From contig CM072866.1 of assembly GCA_036937835.1 (NCBI GenBank), forward strand, positions 17,502,001-17,566,000: 64,000 nt of DNA. The letters run 5' to 3'. Below the pieces are notes generated by a model, which saw only the letters and a program-made list of their open reading frames with translations, ran no database searches and was not told the DNA's origin. Shown piece by piece: positions 9,991 to 23,281 of this stretch (the stretch's first letter is position 1; each line of letters opens with the position of its first letter). The translations under genes and the position numbers were made by a program. Source of the stretch: Pampus argenteus. Lineage: Eukaryota; Chordata; Actinopteri; Scombriformes; Stromateidae.

Positions 9991-12900
9991 CGCGTGGATA
10001 GAAATGACTATATGTCTGCATACATGATTGAAAGTTCAGGCCTTAGAAGCTTTCCTCAGAGATAAGGCATTACACTGGAGGAGTACTTCTATGTTTTATT
10101 GTGTTTTATTTTAGCTCATTATTCTCCAGCAAAGGAAGACTTGCTTATCACTATATATATAAAAAAAAAAAAAAAAAAAAACACCTGTAAGAATTTTATA
10201 TTTTCTAGATTATAACATGTTATTTGGTGTCTGTGTATAATGTCTTACATTATGTCCAGGTTTCACACAACGTTATACTTACACTATATGTTTTGTGTTC
10301 GGTAGTTTTGTATTTGTCTCCACCAATGTACATCATAATAAAACATAATTGAAGATTTGTCTTTGTTTAGTGGCATGTGTCCTGATTGGTTGTTCCCCAG
10401 ACAGGATATAAGAAGAGCAGGTTTGCAGGTAACAAAGGTCATCCGCTGTAGGGTCAACAATCAATATTGGTTCTAACCTGCCACAGTTCTGTCCAGGTAC
10501 ATGAATGTAAACACTTAGACAATAATGATCCCTCTTGTTGATGTCAGAAGATATTACGCTGACCAGAGACAATAAACAGACCCTTGTTGTAGAGCCAGAG
10601 TGAGGTGTCTATAAAAAAAAACCGTAAAACATGTGCTTTGTGTTGAAAGTTAATCTAATGTCAAACAGCGTTGACTGTTCTCTTATGGCTGCGGTTTCTC
10701 AACCCTTCCTGCTCATTGACTCCAACAGTTGGAGTTGTAAAGTGTATAATGTGAAATTGCATATGAGCGAACTGTTGTGTTCTGTGTTTTCAAGAGCACA
10801 GAGGGAACATCAATTTTAAAACTCGTTTGGAACAAATTGTTCAATAAACAAAAAAACCCCCAAAAAACAGAATTTATCACACACCAACAGATGATGTTAA
10901 GTGTCTCTCTTCATGAACTAGTTTTGAGGACACTTTTTTTTCTTTTTTTGGTGCTAATATGTGCAAACACAGTTGCCGGGCTCATCTGTCAGTGTGGGTA
11001 AGCAAACAGCTTCGGCAAACACAAACATCTTGGAAGCACCCGGGGTAAGTCTATAAGTCACATTCAGGATGTGAGTCAGTTTTAAGCGGTTCACACCACA
11101 TTGCGTTCGCTCTTAGACTTGTTAGATCTTCTGGGAAAAAAAGTGTTTACATCTGGAAATGACACCAGCGTATGTATGCTGCCCTGCGAATGGCAGGTGC
11201 AGTAGTGATTATTAGTGTTATTTATATAGAACAGCGCTGATAATGAAGCTGTTGATATTTAATTATTAGGTTTTATTGGTCCATTTAAAATTCAATATTT
11301 ATATCTACCATCCCAAATCTGGATCTGGATCTGAGATCTTGATATGTTGATATGTTATATGATCTTTACATTTACACCTGCTATTAATAAGCATTCGCGG
11401 TATCTCAATTGTGATCAGAACTCGATATGTAAACATTAACGGAAGCCATCAATAGCACAGAATCAGGTTGTAGTTACCAGATTTGACGATAGGTAGCATG
11501 TCCCTATATCTCAATGACTGTAAGGGTGGAGTTCAGCCACATATTCGCCACAGATTCCCAAATTGCATGTTCGTAATTATTGAGTTTTGTCATCTGCTGT
11601 ATACAAATATAATAGTAAACATTATAGTTTATAGTGACAAAAAGTAATTCAAGTAAAAAAAACTTTTATTTAAATGAGAACTCTGCAGATTTTGCACATC
11701 AATGTCTGTTTACACCACAACCAGACCTCTGTAGCCCGCTGTGGATCTCTGCTTAACGCTAGTGACTCAAGGCCACATTAGCTGCTAATAGCATAACAAC
11801 CACAAATCTACTATCAAGCTGTCAGCAGTCAAAAAGCTTTTTTTTTTTTACACTGCTTTAGGAGTGAATTGCTAAATCAGTACTTTTAGCAGTCTTTGGC
11901 TTTCAGGATAAACAGGAAAGTAAATTTTACCTTAAATAAAACAGAAATGCCATGTAGATCACCCTAGCATGTGATGCTAGGTTTTGGTCAAATTAAGTCA
12001 GATGTAAAAGTTAGAAGACGTTGGCACTATCAGACTCACTTATCACAGTTATCATATCAATGTTAGGTGAAATGAATAGGCTACAACTTTTTTTATACGT
12101 CTTTCACAGAACTGTCTACCAGAACTAGCCTCTGTTTATCTGCGTGTTGACTCGCATTCTGAGCCGCAGCCGCGGCTTTGACAAAGTCCACAATGGCAGA
12201 TGCTGAATCTGTCTCCTGCACAATGCTTGTGTGAAAAATCAATGTAATAGAGCAAAACAGCTTTCAAGAGCTACGATTGTTGCAGTAACAAGGAGCACAA
12301 CTTGCCTAAGTATTAGTGACACAGCGTAGGGCAGAAAAGTGAGTTTCTTTTGATTGTGTTATTTTAAAAAGGGCCTATGTATAAATAGCTGCCTATCTAC
12401 ATGTTTCTGAAGATAAGCTTTTTAATGGCATAAAGTTCTTTTAAAATGCTGTCTGCTCGGTAACATGGTACTGTTACACACTGCTCTGTGTGGAAATCTT
12501 TTTTCACTCCTAAATTGTCTAGATTTATCTTTTTTTTTTTTTTTACTTTTGGGATATAACTGCTTGACATTTTCATATGTTTTTTAGTCTGCTAGTCACT
12601 GATGATAAATTGTTTGCATTGTAAACTGCTGCTTTTGCTAGATTAATCCTTTTTTAAGGATTCAAAGATGAGGTGTGGTTCGTCATTTTTCTGTAGAGAT
12701 TACTGCCATGGACACAACCTATCAATAGCACTTATCCTGTCCATTATATTCAACATGATGTCAAAAAATACCACTTCACTCCTTAGCTTGCTACCCTCAC
12801 ATTTATAATCTGGAAAATATGCAGGGTGACCAACCGTGTGAAGCAGACCATGGTAAAAAAACATGAAAATGAAAAACATCGGTGGTCAAGTTTAGAGTTG

Positions 12901-13225
12901 AAATCAAGGTCAGACTTTCCTCCACTTGGTTTAAAAGTTCAAAGCTTCACCCAAGTTCGCCGTCACCAGCTGTTCTAAATGTCATCACCTGTTTCTGAGG
13001 GCATTATAATGTGACAGTGAATTAAACATGTCCACCAATTGTGTTTTGTTGTTTTGTGCTTCTGTGCTAGCCATGTGGACCTGGAATAACCTGCTGAAAT
13101 ATTCTCTTCCATGTCACACATGTGAAAGATTTTTTTTACACATGTGTCAGTCATTCTGTGAAGCAGAAACGCATAGAGGGAGACATCTATAAAACAAACA
13201 TAGTAGCAGCAGTGGAAGGGCAGAA
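9991..13225. other. Intergenic, no gene recognised
   Basis: AT-rich DNA with homopolymer A/T runs (for example 10160-10182 and 12531-12545). A minus-strand CCAAT at 10385-10395 sits in otherwise featureless sequence. No coding exon with flanking splice sites was found. Confidence 0.5.
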
Positions 13226-13450
13226 GTGGCAGGATGGGAACTGCTGCCAGACACATTACAAGGAGCTCTAATGAGGGAGCCCACACTCCCCCCACCACTA
13301 CCACAGAGGAACGCGAGGCGGGAATTAATTGTGAGGGCGATGATGGCGAGCGAGCTGAGGAGCAGGTCATTACTGCACGCCTCCTCCAGGAGCGCCGCGG
13401 GCAGAGCGTGGAACGCCACGCTACTTGCACAATTCCCATGATCCCATAGG
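13226..13450. promoter_or_regulatory. Candidate conserved non-coding block, GC-rich
   Basis: A GC-rich, CpG-containing island about 220 bp long with AGCTCTAATGAGG, GGGAATTAATTGTGAGGG and GGTCATTACTGCACG. Frames are open on both strands (13226-13449 plus, 13147-13610 minus), which reflects composition rather than a gene. It may be an enhancer in the CXXC4-TET2 interval. Confidence 0.35.
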
Positions 13451-13828
13451 AGGAGGAGGGGGGCAGATAGCAGGAGGGGGAATGAAGGGGACACAGAGAG
13501 AGAGAAATAGGAAAAAAAATACTGGAAAAGGGGACAGGCAGCTTCCTCTTTGTTGGAGACAGAAAAATAGATATTATGTTCTGTTGATGATCAATAACAT
13601 TGTGCTTCACTAATATAATTATTTAATTACAGATGATTTTAAAATATTATCATATCATCATCACCATAATATTGCCCTCTACCACTTGGTAAATGCTGAT
13701 CTTCGAACAAGTAAAACGTAATAAGAATGAGGTTTTTATTCATCCCCTAAATAAATCACCTACAGCAAATAATTGATAATTACTAGATATAATTTGTGAT
13801 ATGACAAGGTGGCAACAACAACAACAGA

Positions 13829-13853
13829 CAAACAAACAAACAAACAAACAAAA
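13829..13853. repeat. (CAAA)n microsatellite
   Basis: About six ACAA/CAAA tetranucleotide units following an (ACA) stretch. Confidence 0.9.
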
Positions 13854-14569
13854 TCAGGTACAAAAAAAATAATATTACATGTTCCACACCTCACAGTTAA
13901 AGGAAAATTAGGAATAGATGGCTTTATATTAAAGGTAATGATCAGATTTTGGGACGCTTCACTCTTCTAATCTGCACACGTTGTAATAACTGACTCTTTG
14001 TCATTTCTCTTTGTGTGGTTTGTGGTGCTTATGAAATCTGTGACATCAGATTGAATGCATTGGACACATTGCCCTCTAGTGGATGTATGCTGTTAATGTA
14101 CAGTATAATCACAGCAACAGACAAACGTGAGAGAGCCTCTATTCTTGTCTAAAATCTGTTCTCGGTTTTCCTGCAGCGGTTAAATTCAACATGATATGTT
14201 CAATGAGGAGAAGATTATTATTCAATTATGTACAGTTTCCTCTGTGGTTCGGAGGAATCATAGTGGCTGTGGAAAATACGTTTAACAATAGGTTGAATCT
14301 GTTACTGATTTACTGATTCATATTGATCACAAAGCAATAAATATGATTAATAACATGGTTTTTGCCCTGCAAATCATTCTCTAATATTCTACACATTTTC
14401 TGCCGTCTATCCAACCAATTCAACAGGTAGCTGTGACGAAATTAAACTCCATTTTCCGGATATAGAAAATTCATGACAACTCTGCAATTGAATACAAATT
14501 CAGAAATGCAGGCTAACACACAAACACACACATACACACACACACAGTCATCCGTGGCTGAGGAGCTTT
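13854..14569. other. Intergenic, nothing recognised
   Basis: AT-rich with a short CA tract at 14518-14546. No gene or structured element was seen. Confidence 0.5.
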
Positions 14570-14850
14570 TGGCATTATCTTAACTTACAAGGAGAGAGCA
14601 GAGACACACCTCTTTGATGATGCATTTAATGGCCCCATTCAGTGCTTTTCCTTTTTCACTACTTTCATGACTATAAACCATAATGAGACCAGTGCTGTTG
14701 CCTTGGGGATGGCCGGGCCCATTGCATTAGCACATATAATCATTTAGGCCATGTCTCCCAGAATAAAAAATATCATTATGGTGAAGTTCTGTAAATGTGA
14801 GCTGAAAGGCTGCTGCTGCCGCCAAGAGTTTTTTCATCAAGACGAAGTAT
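14570..14850. promoter_or_regulatory. Candidate conserved enhancer-like block
   Basis: Repeat-free sequence containing GATGCATTTAATGG, ACCATAATGAGACC, GCACATATAATCATTTAGG and AAAATATCATTATGG. The dense ATTA/TAAT and CATTA cores and lack of open frames give it the look of a deeply conserved developmental enhancer. This is pattern judgement only. Confidence 0.35.
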
Positions 14851-16965
14851 TCCAAGAGGCAGGATAGGTCACACTCACACTGGGATTAACTTCATTACTA
14901 TCCTACAGCTACAGCTACAGCGTACAGCCGTATGCAAAGCTGAATTTAACCAAAAGTTAAAAAAAATATCTCACAGTAATGTTTAGGTACACCTGTAAAT
15001 AAGTATTTTTGTAGTTTTTTAAGTCCATTAGGGCCAATCACTGGTGTATTTGCCTCACACCATAAATAACATTAGGAGTTAGAAAGATAAGTAATGAGAG
15101 GGTTGATTCAAACTGCAATTTCTAGAACAAGTTCTGAAGAAAAAGAAACCCTGACGTTACCTCACCGACACTACATTTTTATCACAACCACATCAGAAAA
15201 CTACAAAGCATCACAGCTCTACAAACATTCAGCCGTCGGTAATCTGAGTCATCTGAGCCTCTGCTGCTGCAGGACTGTGACCGAAGGTGAGAGGTTAGAG
15301 CGCATCACGCTGATCCGAACATCCTCCCTGCTTGTTGCAGCGTGTAGATATTTCCTGGACGTATTTATAGGTCTGATACAGCAGCTGCTTTAAGAAACAG
15401 AGTGGATTTTAGATTTTCTTTACAATTAGAGGACTTTCTACAACTTCAGATGTATTAATTGGCACTACATACATCTAATAAACCAAACATCTTTGTTTGT
15501 AGCCTCAAACAATGTCCTTCTAAATGTCTTGAACTCTTTGAAAGTGTGCTTGTTTGTGTTGATTAATCTGTTCAACAAAACCGGAAGAAACACAAAACCT
15601 TTCACCAATCAACTTTCGTTTTTTCAAAGTTTATTCTATGTTCTGGGATACATGCTTCACATTCTTTCCACTGCTCGATCCATTCAGTCTTTGTTAAACC
15701 GCAGACCTACAACCAACATTACCAATTCCCAAGAAATATCTGCAACAGCATAAAACATGATAATTTATGTAAGTGCTTGTTTGTGTGTTTTGTGAGTGGA
15801 GGAGGAAGGGGGCATATCAGGGAGCGCTCGTGTTTGTGCGTAAATCACGTCTAACCATATGCTGCCTTCCTCTGTAGCGCACACGCAGCTGAAATTGATT
15901 GTCAACCATCTTCTGCTCACAACGGCGTGGGCAGAGGGAGAGCAAGGTCACAGCCAAGGACTTGCCACAATCAGTGATGGGCTGGGGAGGGGGGGCTTAT
16001 GTGTCACAGCACAGCTGTTACGCTGATATACTCTGAGTCACAAACACATCTTTGCTGCTGCAAAACATCACCTTAATTACCTTAATGCCACACCGTCTCT
16101 CCCTGTCTGTCTGAATTCTGTGCCAAATGCCTGCATCTAAGCTCAATCTCCACTATCATCACATACTGGTTTGGGAGTAAAATTATAGCTTTGCCTTTCT
16201 TATCTGTTTTTATTTCCTGTCAAGTTTAAGTGTTTTATGGTTCAGCAGTTCAGAGGAGGGAGGTTTGCCTGGTGATTGACAACGTGGCTGTGGGTGGTTG
16301 TTGCGCTGGGTGCCCGTCATGCTGAACCAAGCCTGGAGCAGGTGAAGGGATGATTTCATGTCTATGCTATCTAGAAGGACGGTCTCAGCTGCCAATGCAT
16401 AGATAAGCAAGGAGGAGGCAGCTGCTGGGCAGCTGTGTGACTGTTTCTGAATATGAGCTGCAGGCAGCTCAACAGACTGGTTGTGCATCAGTGCAGGCTG
16501 ACTAACAAGTTGAGCCACTATAATCAGTATTGTCTACTATTCTTATAGAAGTCTTGTACTCTCTAAACTACAGGTGCAAACATTTAATGTTTACTCATTT
16601 CAAAAACATCTTCATTGCTCCTGGGCATCCATTGCCCAAGTATCTCCTTCCTTTTGTGTTTTGATGATAGTGGTGGTGGAGAGTGCTGTCTAACATCAGG
16701 ACCTTCTCGTGTTCAACTGGGTTGAGATCTGGTCATTGTGAAGGACATAATATGAGACATTTTCATATTTGTCAAACCGTTCATTGAGCCCTTAGATCCT
16801 GTGTGGAAAAATCTGTATTTGTTGTACTTCTCGACTCATTTATTCACGTTTTTTAATTTAATTTGCCACCCATCTGTACACATACAGATTTAATTAAAGG
16901 TTTATTTTGAATTAGAAAGGGAGAAAAACATCTTAAATCATAAGCAGATTGCTTCAACTTTCTAA
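14851..16965. other. Intergenic, nothing firm
   Basis: A short CTACAG tandem lies at 14906-14930. A GC-balanced piece at 15820-16110 could be regulatory. Open frames of up to 102 codons are unlike known proteins and lack paired splice signals. Confidence 0.45.
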
Positions 16966-17106
16966 TACCTGTGACTGTAATGTGTAATTCTGATACTTGA
17001 AGTATATTTTTCTGATAATATTTTAATCTACTTTTAGTATTTTTATTGTGGTATTGCTATGTTAACATAAGTTAAATAAGGATCTGAATACTTCTTCCAT
17101 CACCAC
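16966..17106. repeat. Teleost dispersed repeat fragment
   Basis: The segment ends in GGATCTGAATACTTCTTCCAT and contains TGGTATTGCTA and ATACTTGAAGTATAT. These phrases match a short repeat very common in percomorph genomes as I remember it. No coding capacity. Confidence 0.5.
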
Positions 17107-17190
17107 ACAAGGTTTTCTTATGCAGTCCGGTGGAATAGTACACCACCTGTTCTGCCATTATAATATTATAATAACTGTAGTAAACTACTG

Positions 17191-17226
17191 TAGTAATACT
17201 TTACTTAACAGTAGTTTACTATTAAC
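17191..17226. repeat. Left arm of 36-bp inverted repeat pair
   Basis: This 36-bp segment is the reverse complement of 19721-19756 with one mismatch (T/C at the sixth base of the outer end). The arm is preceded by a local CTGTAGTAAACTACTGTAG direct/inverted motif. Confidence 0.85.
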
Positions 17227-19720
17227 TTTTACCAACTGAGACTCAGACAGAAATGAAAGATTGATGTTTTCTGGCTGTGTTACAGCACAGTGTTTGCTGC
17301 AGCGTGCTGCAGGGACAGTTGGCAGGCAGGTGGATGCATAAACAGGGGCCACCTGGAGGAAGATGGTGAATCACGATGTTGTTTAGTAGGTTTGGGGACT
17401 GTTCGTGGCTGCTGTGGTGTGATGTGACATTAATGCCAAACAATCACAAATGTCACGTGCCATCTGTCAACACATGTAGGAGCTGAATCATTTGCGTTCC
17501 TTTACACAGACACAAATCTTAACTCTGTTGGAAGCACAACTCTGTGTCTCTGTAAAACAATGAATAGTTTGTTGTCACTTCAAATGCATGGATGTGCTTT
17601 TTAAGTAATAAAAAGTAATATGACTTCAATGTCGATCTATACTTTGATAAATAAAACTTAAAAGCATTTTAAAAACATTTACTTTTTTCAAATAGAGTAA
17701 AGTGCTGAAGGTCCTTGAAAGCACCAGCTTTTTGTGGGGGTATTTAAAAAAACAAAAATCGATATCTACACAAGGTTTCACAATTAGTAATGGCATTTTG
17801 ACATGACTGTCCAAGAAATTAACTAAAGGTAACATCAGGCCTGCTCATACTGAAATAGTGCATTGTAGGTCATCATGCTTCACCAGCAGGGGTCATCATC
17901 TGCTTCATGCCAATACCACAGCATGTTGTTAACAGAAAGTGGGGCTTCAGTGGGAATGCTTTAGGAACAGGGGATAAGGTCTATCAGCTAGATAGTAACC
18001 CTGAACAGTTTGGGAACTGTGATTATTGTTATGAAAGTGCATGTTACTCTTTCCAAATATGACACTGATTTACTGAAGATAGGGGTGCTTTCTGCTGATT
18101 GACATGGTCAATCCATGACAAAAGGTGCATAACTTACAAGCTGCTTGCTCATATATTACAGTGCTTACTGTCTTTCCTCTCATGGTTTTATAATATTGGG
18201 AGAGATGGAGCAGCTTCAATCTGCACAGAAAACATAATTGTTTTTCTTTACTGCAAATGACCAGAAGCTAAGCACCGATTCCCCACTGGGATCAAGGGTT
18301 GGAAAAATGGCCGAGAAGCTTACATCACACAGCTGGCAAAAAAATGGCTTCCCCGCTCTGAACAGAGGGTCGTGCCTATAGAGGCTTCAGTTGGGGGCGG
18401 TGTAAGGGGAGGACTAAAGCACCTGCAGCCTGAATGCGGGAACCAGCTCTTAAACCTCTCAGAAGCAGTAGGTCGTCACGGGAACAGCGGCAGACCATGA
18501 TTGGCCTCGTCCAACCCTGCTGTGCCCAAGGAGGAACTCTGTCAATCGTTAGATGACACACACACCGCAGGCAGTGAGGCATTGTGAAGTGGGGCAAAAG
18601 TCCTGGGAATACAAATGTGCAGGAAATGTGGAAAAATTGCACAAAATGTTTGAATTTTATAGTTTTTGGATTTTCATTATTACAAAATAACTGCTTTCTG
18701 GTTACTCTGGTAACTCTCCCTCTCTTTCTGTACACCCCCGTCCGCACCACCCTGCCCCAGACCCCCTGCTGTGGCTTAAACAATTAGGCTATGTGAGACC
18801 CACACTAACGACTCTCCCTTGTCTTTTAAGATAACTACAGGAGGAGGGGCAGCAGTGGATGACATCTTGTTAGGAGGGGGGGGTCCTGTGGTCACACTCT
18901 TGTGTATTGGCCCAGGCAGAGGATACCTAGTTATTACCCTACATAAATAGTTTGTGTGTGTGTGTTTAGATTGCCTCAGGTGAGGTGTGTGTTAATACCA
19001 CTGCTTGTGTGAGAAGTGCTGCTTTTCTCAGCTTCATGACGAGCCCCAGTGGCTCTTGTCATGCATCAGATGTCACCCTTTTCTCCTACTTTCAGACCAA
19101 TGTAAAGAAAGCTGTAAATCAAATGCTTCCATCACAAATCAGCCTCCACCTCTTTTAGCGGCAAATGATTCACGCCAAATATAAAAACAAAACTTTTACA
19201 GGCAGTGAGGTCGTGCCCGCCACGAGGTTAGATTTGACAACACGTTTTACATATGAACTGTTTTCCACCCACATCAGTCTTTTTCAGGTAATGTGTATAA
19301 AATAAAATTTATATTCTAAATTTAATGACTAAAAAATAATTAGGTCTCTTCAAGTTAGCAAGCCATTAGAGCTCATCTGAGATCACATGGGAATCATACA
19401 TGTTGTTCTGTCCCAAACTATGATCAAATAAATGCTTTTGGAAAAGGTTTTAAAATATCTGTTTGTTTGTTTTTTTTAGTTTGGATATGGCCTGAAGGAC
19501 TGAAAAACTAGTAGAGGAGATGAAAGATATCAAACCAACAATGAACTATCATGGTGTTATTAAGGTTAAGGATAGCCATGAAGAAGATGAGGAGAAAGAG
19601 CTGTTCAAATATTAGTGTTATGCTTCATAATATCTTATGGTTACAAGGAATTTAAAACTTTTTGCCCTTTCTGGTTTCTTTACTTAAATGACATCTAAAC
19701 AATAATAATCCTGGGGTTAA
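17227..19720. other. Sequence between the inverted arms
   Basis: About 2.5 kb with no transposase-like frame. A GC-rich piece at 18360-18560 and a CpG-containing piece near 18720-18770 are unremarkable. If the arms are terminal repeats, this would be the body of a non-autonomous element. Confidence 0.35.
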
Positions 19721-19756
19721 GTTAATAGTAAACTACTGTTAAGTAAAGTGTTACTA
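19721..19756. repeat. Right arm of 36-bp inverted repeat pair
   Basis: Complement partner of 17191-17226 (35 of 36). I see no matching short target-site duplication directly outside the two arms. Confidence 0.85.
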
Positions 19757-20051
19757 GTCCTGGGGAACTGTAAGCATTCAACATGCTGTATGCTTTACCA
19801 CTCACTTTTTGACTTTTGTCAGTTACATTTGTTTACATAGGAGGTGAGATCTTATAAAGAATGAGTCATTTCACTCCGAGGTTTCACTAGTTATTTGAGA
19901 CCTGCCCTCCAAAAAAAACGTCAGAATCAGTCATTTCAGCACGTTGCCCCAAAACGAACGACATAGTGCGTATGACAGAAGCGAAGGAAGAAATCAGATG
20001 CTGTTACTATAGAGCGACAAAGACAACGTCTGCATACGGAGGAGATCAGGG

Positions 20052-20053
<2 letters not shown>

Positions 20054-20089
<36 letters not shown>
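20054..20089. repeat. (GAT)n microsatellite
   Basis: Twelve GAT units. They are not within any supported reading frame. Confidence 0.95.
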
Positions 20090-20269
20090 AAGACAGAAGT
20101 TCACTGTTTGTTTCCAGTTTCAAACCTCAAGTTCCCGTTGTTTTTTTAATGGCCATGATCATCTTCCCTAACCAACCCTTACTACGTGCTTATTATTGTA
20201 ACAATAACTTTGATGGTTCCCTCATCTTATAGCATTATTGTGCACACCCTAAAATGGTTAATGAGTAAT

Positions 20270-20400
20270 TCATTAACCAGGTACTTTTTTTTTTTTTTTA
20301 CTTCTCAAATGATAATTCTCACTTTTACTTCAGTAGTTTTGGATATGAACCATTGTACTTTTACTTGAGTATAGATTTTCAGTGTTTTATCCACCATTGT
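20270..20400. repeat. Teleost dispersed repeat fragment
   Basis: TACTTTTACTTGAGTATAGA followed by a terminal ATCCACCATTG resembles the end of a common fish repeat, related in style to 16966-17106. It is degenerate and carries a T-run. Confidence 0.4.
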
Positions 20401-22900
20401 CTGGAGGACATAGGCCAATGTTTTATGTCATGTAGTTTGAAGGACTTACTGGCTAGTTTTGACCTGCGGTCTTATGCTTTGCAGCCATAGTTTGACATGA
20501 AAAAAAAAAAAATCCTGTTCATGACTATAAATCACCACATCCTTGAAACAAATGAATCTCTGACCTGAGGACCCAGTAGGCTCCCGTCTTTGCTTTGTTT
20601 GGCATAAATCAACATGACTACTTGGCCTGCAAGAAAAAAAACAAACTGTTAAAATCCTTAAATGCTCATCCTCATCTTTAGGTGTGAAATCAGTCAAGTG
20701 ACAAGTGTGCCTAAATTTAGATGACCCTGGGTCAGCATGAGGCCGCAGCTCTGTGTTTACACATGAGGTGATGGCACACACCTCTCTTCCTTTGAAATGT
20801 GACAATGTGAGAGGAATGACAAGATAATCTCCGATTTACGAGTTACAGTAGCTTTTTTAGGGGAAGCAGGCCAGCGAGGAGCTCTGCAGTCAATACACAT
20901 GCCAAAAAAGTCAACGCAGTCAGTCTGAGTTGCATTCATGATGAGCACTGATAAATGTATCTGTTATGAGTGCTATGGCTGCAGATTTAGTAAGAAAAGA
21001 ATACAATTCATCCACAGAAAGAAAAAAACTTGCACAATTGTTGTCTGAGAACATCAGACAGGTGACTTAAATTTTTGAACATAGATGCATCTATTTTGGA
21101 CAACAGTTCCAAAAAACTTTGATGTGTAAATGTAAATGTTATTTAACCAGACATACTGAATGAGAGGATTTTCTTGTTTACAGCAGAGGCCTGAGGGAGC
21201 AGTTGCCGGGAGAGGGAAGGAAGTTGACCAGGCCAAACAGCCGCTGAAACCCCTGCAGCATTAATCACTGGAGTGGTCATGCTCAACTGCTTTGATGGCA
21301 ATTGAGGAAACGGGGAGATTTTCATTCATTTACCTCCTAAGATATTCACTGCTCACCTAGGAATTTGAATTCTGTGGTCACCAGTTCACTAACCATCAGC
21401 TGGGTTAGCTGCAGTTCACATTACCTTCAACAAGACAAGAACAAAAGACAAGCATTAACACGCCGCTGTCAACAGTCTCCCAGAGGAACCTCCAGAAACT
21501 CAGTGACTTTCCACCCATACAGAAAACAATATCAACTCTCCTGCTATTACTAACAGTAATTTCTTGACTAAAATAATAAAATAAAGCTTCTTTGCGTTCT
21601 TCTTCCCTGATTCACATCAACACTGTTCCTCATAAAAAGAGTAAATGCTCCTTATATTTTAGACATTTCTGCGTAAGGCTACTGCTAAAGGTTGAGCTTT
21701 AACGGATCCTGCAAGCAGTGAGAATGACTTGCTGAATTTACACCACACAGCAGTTCAATGTGCGTCTGACTAACATCTGGATTATGTGAAGAAAGAAGCC
21801 ACATTTGATGTAAAAGAGTCTCTTCTTGCAGAATCTGTGTTGGAGCCTGAGTGACTCCTCCTTCCTCTGGCTGCCTCTTCCCCTCCCCCATACAGTGTAA
21901 AAACAAATCTCCTTTTCTGCTCTGAGCCTGAAACCATTGAGTCAACAAATGTCACTGCAGCTAGGCAGTGGCTGCTGTAAAAGAGGTGGGGTCTCCATTT
22001 AAGCCTGAACTGCAACTAAAGGCAGATTATTTTCAGACAGGACCCACCTGTTAGTAAAGTAAAGCAGGGATTAAATAGTAAATTCAATGGAAGCGGCACG
22101 TTGGTTAAAACTGTGGCTAAAGGATTAAAAAAAAAATAAAAAAAGAACTAAGAACTTGTTTGACAGGTTTTAATAATTGACATCATTATTAATTGTGTAC
22201 TGAACTTTTAAAACACTGGATAAAAATCATTCACTCAAAAAAACTGCAAACCAAACACTTTTTTTTTTTTGCACACTTTGCAAACTGAACTTCAGACTTT
22301 TAACTCTTCTGAACGCTGCGGCTGCTGACACACTGAAAAAAACCAAAACAACAAAAAAAAACACGTAGCTGAGGTTTTAGAAACTTGGCCTATTTCAACA
22401 CATTTGGAATCATGCAGCGATCTTACAAGAGCGAATTTGTCTTTTCAATCACCCTCAGTCCCTTTTTTTCTCCCACACTGCTCTCTCTATCTCTTTCAAG
22501 TCCACGTGGCCAGTGTCTACAGGAGGTGGGTTTTGGCAGACACATGAAGTTAAGTATGCTGCCTGTACGCAGTAGGCTGGAGAGTTGTCTTATGTCCCAC
22601 TCTAAAAACGAGCCAGCCAACGAGGCATGCCAAAAATAAGACACAGCCGTTGGAAATGAGTGCATTTCTCAACTGGTTTGGACTCCAAACTGGCCACATG
22701 TGATTGTTGCTGTAATGGTGTCAAAAAAACAACACACGAGTTATTACAACACCGAAGAGGAACTTGTGTAACACATGACAGAGAAAGAAAGAAAATGAAA
22801 GAAGGAAGTCAAGATAGAGTGAGTGAAAAAGGGAGGGAAAAACCCTAAGTCACTCGGCTTCCTGTCTGAGGAAGAAAAGGGGGTGGAGGCATTCTCTACT
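20401..22900. other. Intergenic upstream of TET2, nothing firm
   Basis: No gene was recognised. Open frames of up to 119 codons lack homology I know. The last several hundred bases may belong to the TET2 regulatory region. Confidence 0.45.
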
Positions 22901-23281
22901 CTGACATAGTCAGACAGTTGAGACCGGTGCAATATTCAACAAAAAGTGCACCGGGGGTGGAGTCCTGTTCTCAATCCACTCCGGTGCTTCAGGGCAGCCA
23001 TCATAGTGTTCACTATTGTGTGCGGCTGAGGGAAGAAGAAAAAGAGAGGAGGGAGCAGAGAGAGAGGGAGGGGGGGGAAAGAAAACCTGTCCCTTTGTGT
23101 GGGAAGGACTCAGCAGGAAAGTGATTTTGTGATTATTTGAGTTTGCCACCAAAGCAAGGCTCTTCCCCCTGACCTGCACACACATTTTGTATTCTCTGCT
23201 TCCTCCCTGCTGCCCTTTTACCAGAGGTACATATGAATGTGCTTCTCAGGCCGGCGAACAGCGACACCCGGGCTTCTCCTG
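22901..23281 (+). promoter_or_regulatory. Probable TET2 promoter region
   Basis: This lies directly upstream of the conserved leader exon. It includes a purine-rich stretch (23030-23085) and a CpG-bearing segment at 23250-23275 (CCGGCGAACAGCGACACCCG). No TATA box is evident. The transcription start cannot be fixed from sequence and may lie inside this interval. Confidence 0.4.

Noticed and set aside
13147..13610. 115- and 211-codon minus-strand frames
   Set aside because: No recognisable domain, both strands open through a GC-rich block, and no splice context.
15094..15393. 99-codon plus-strand frame
   Set aside because: No homology I recognise and no conserved-looking residues; length is within chance.
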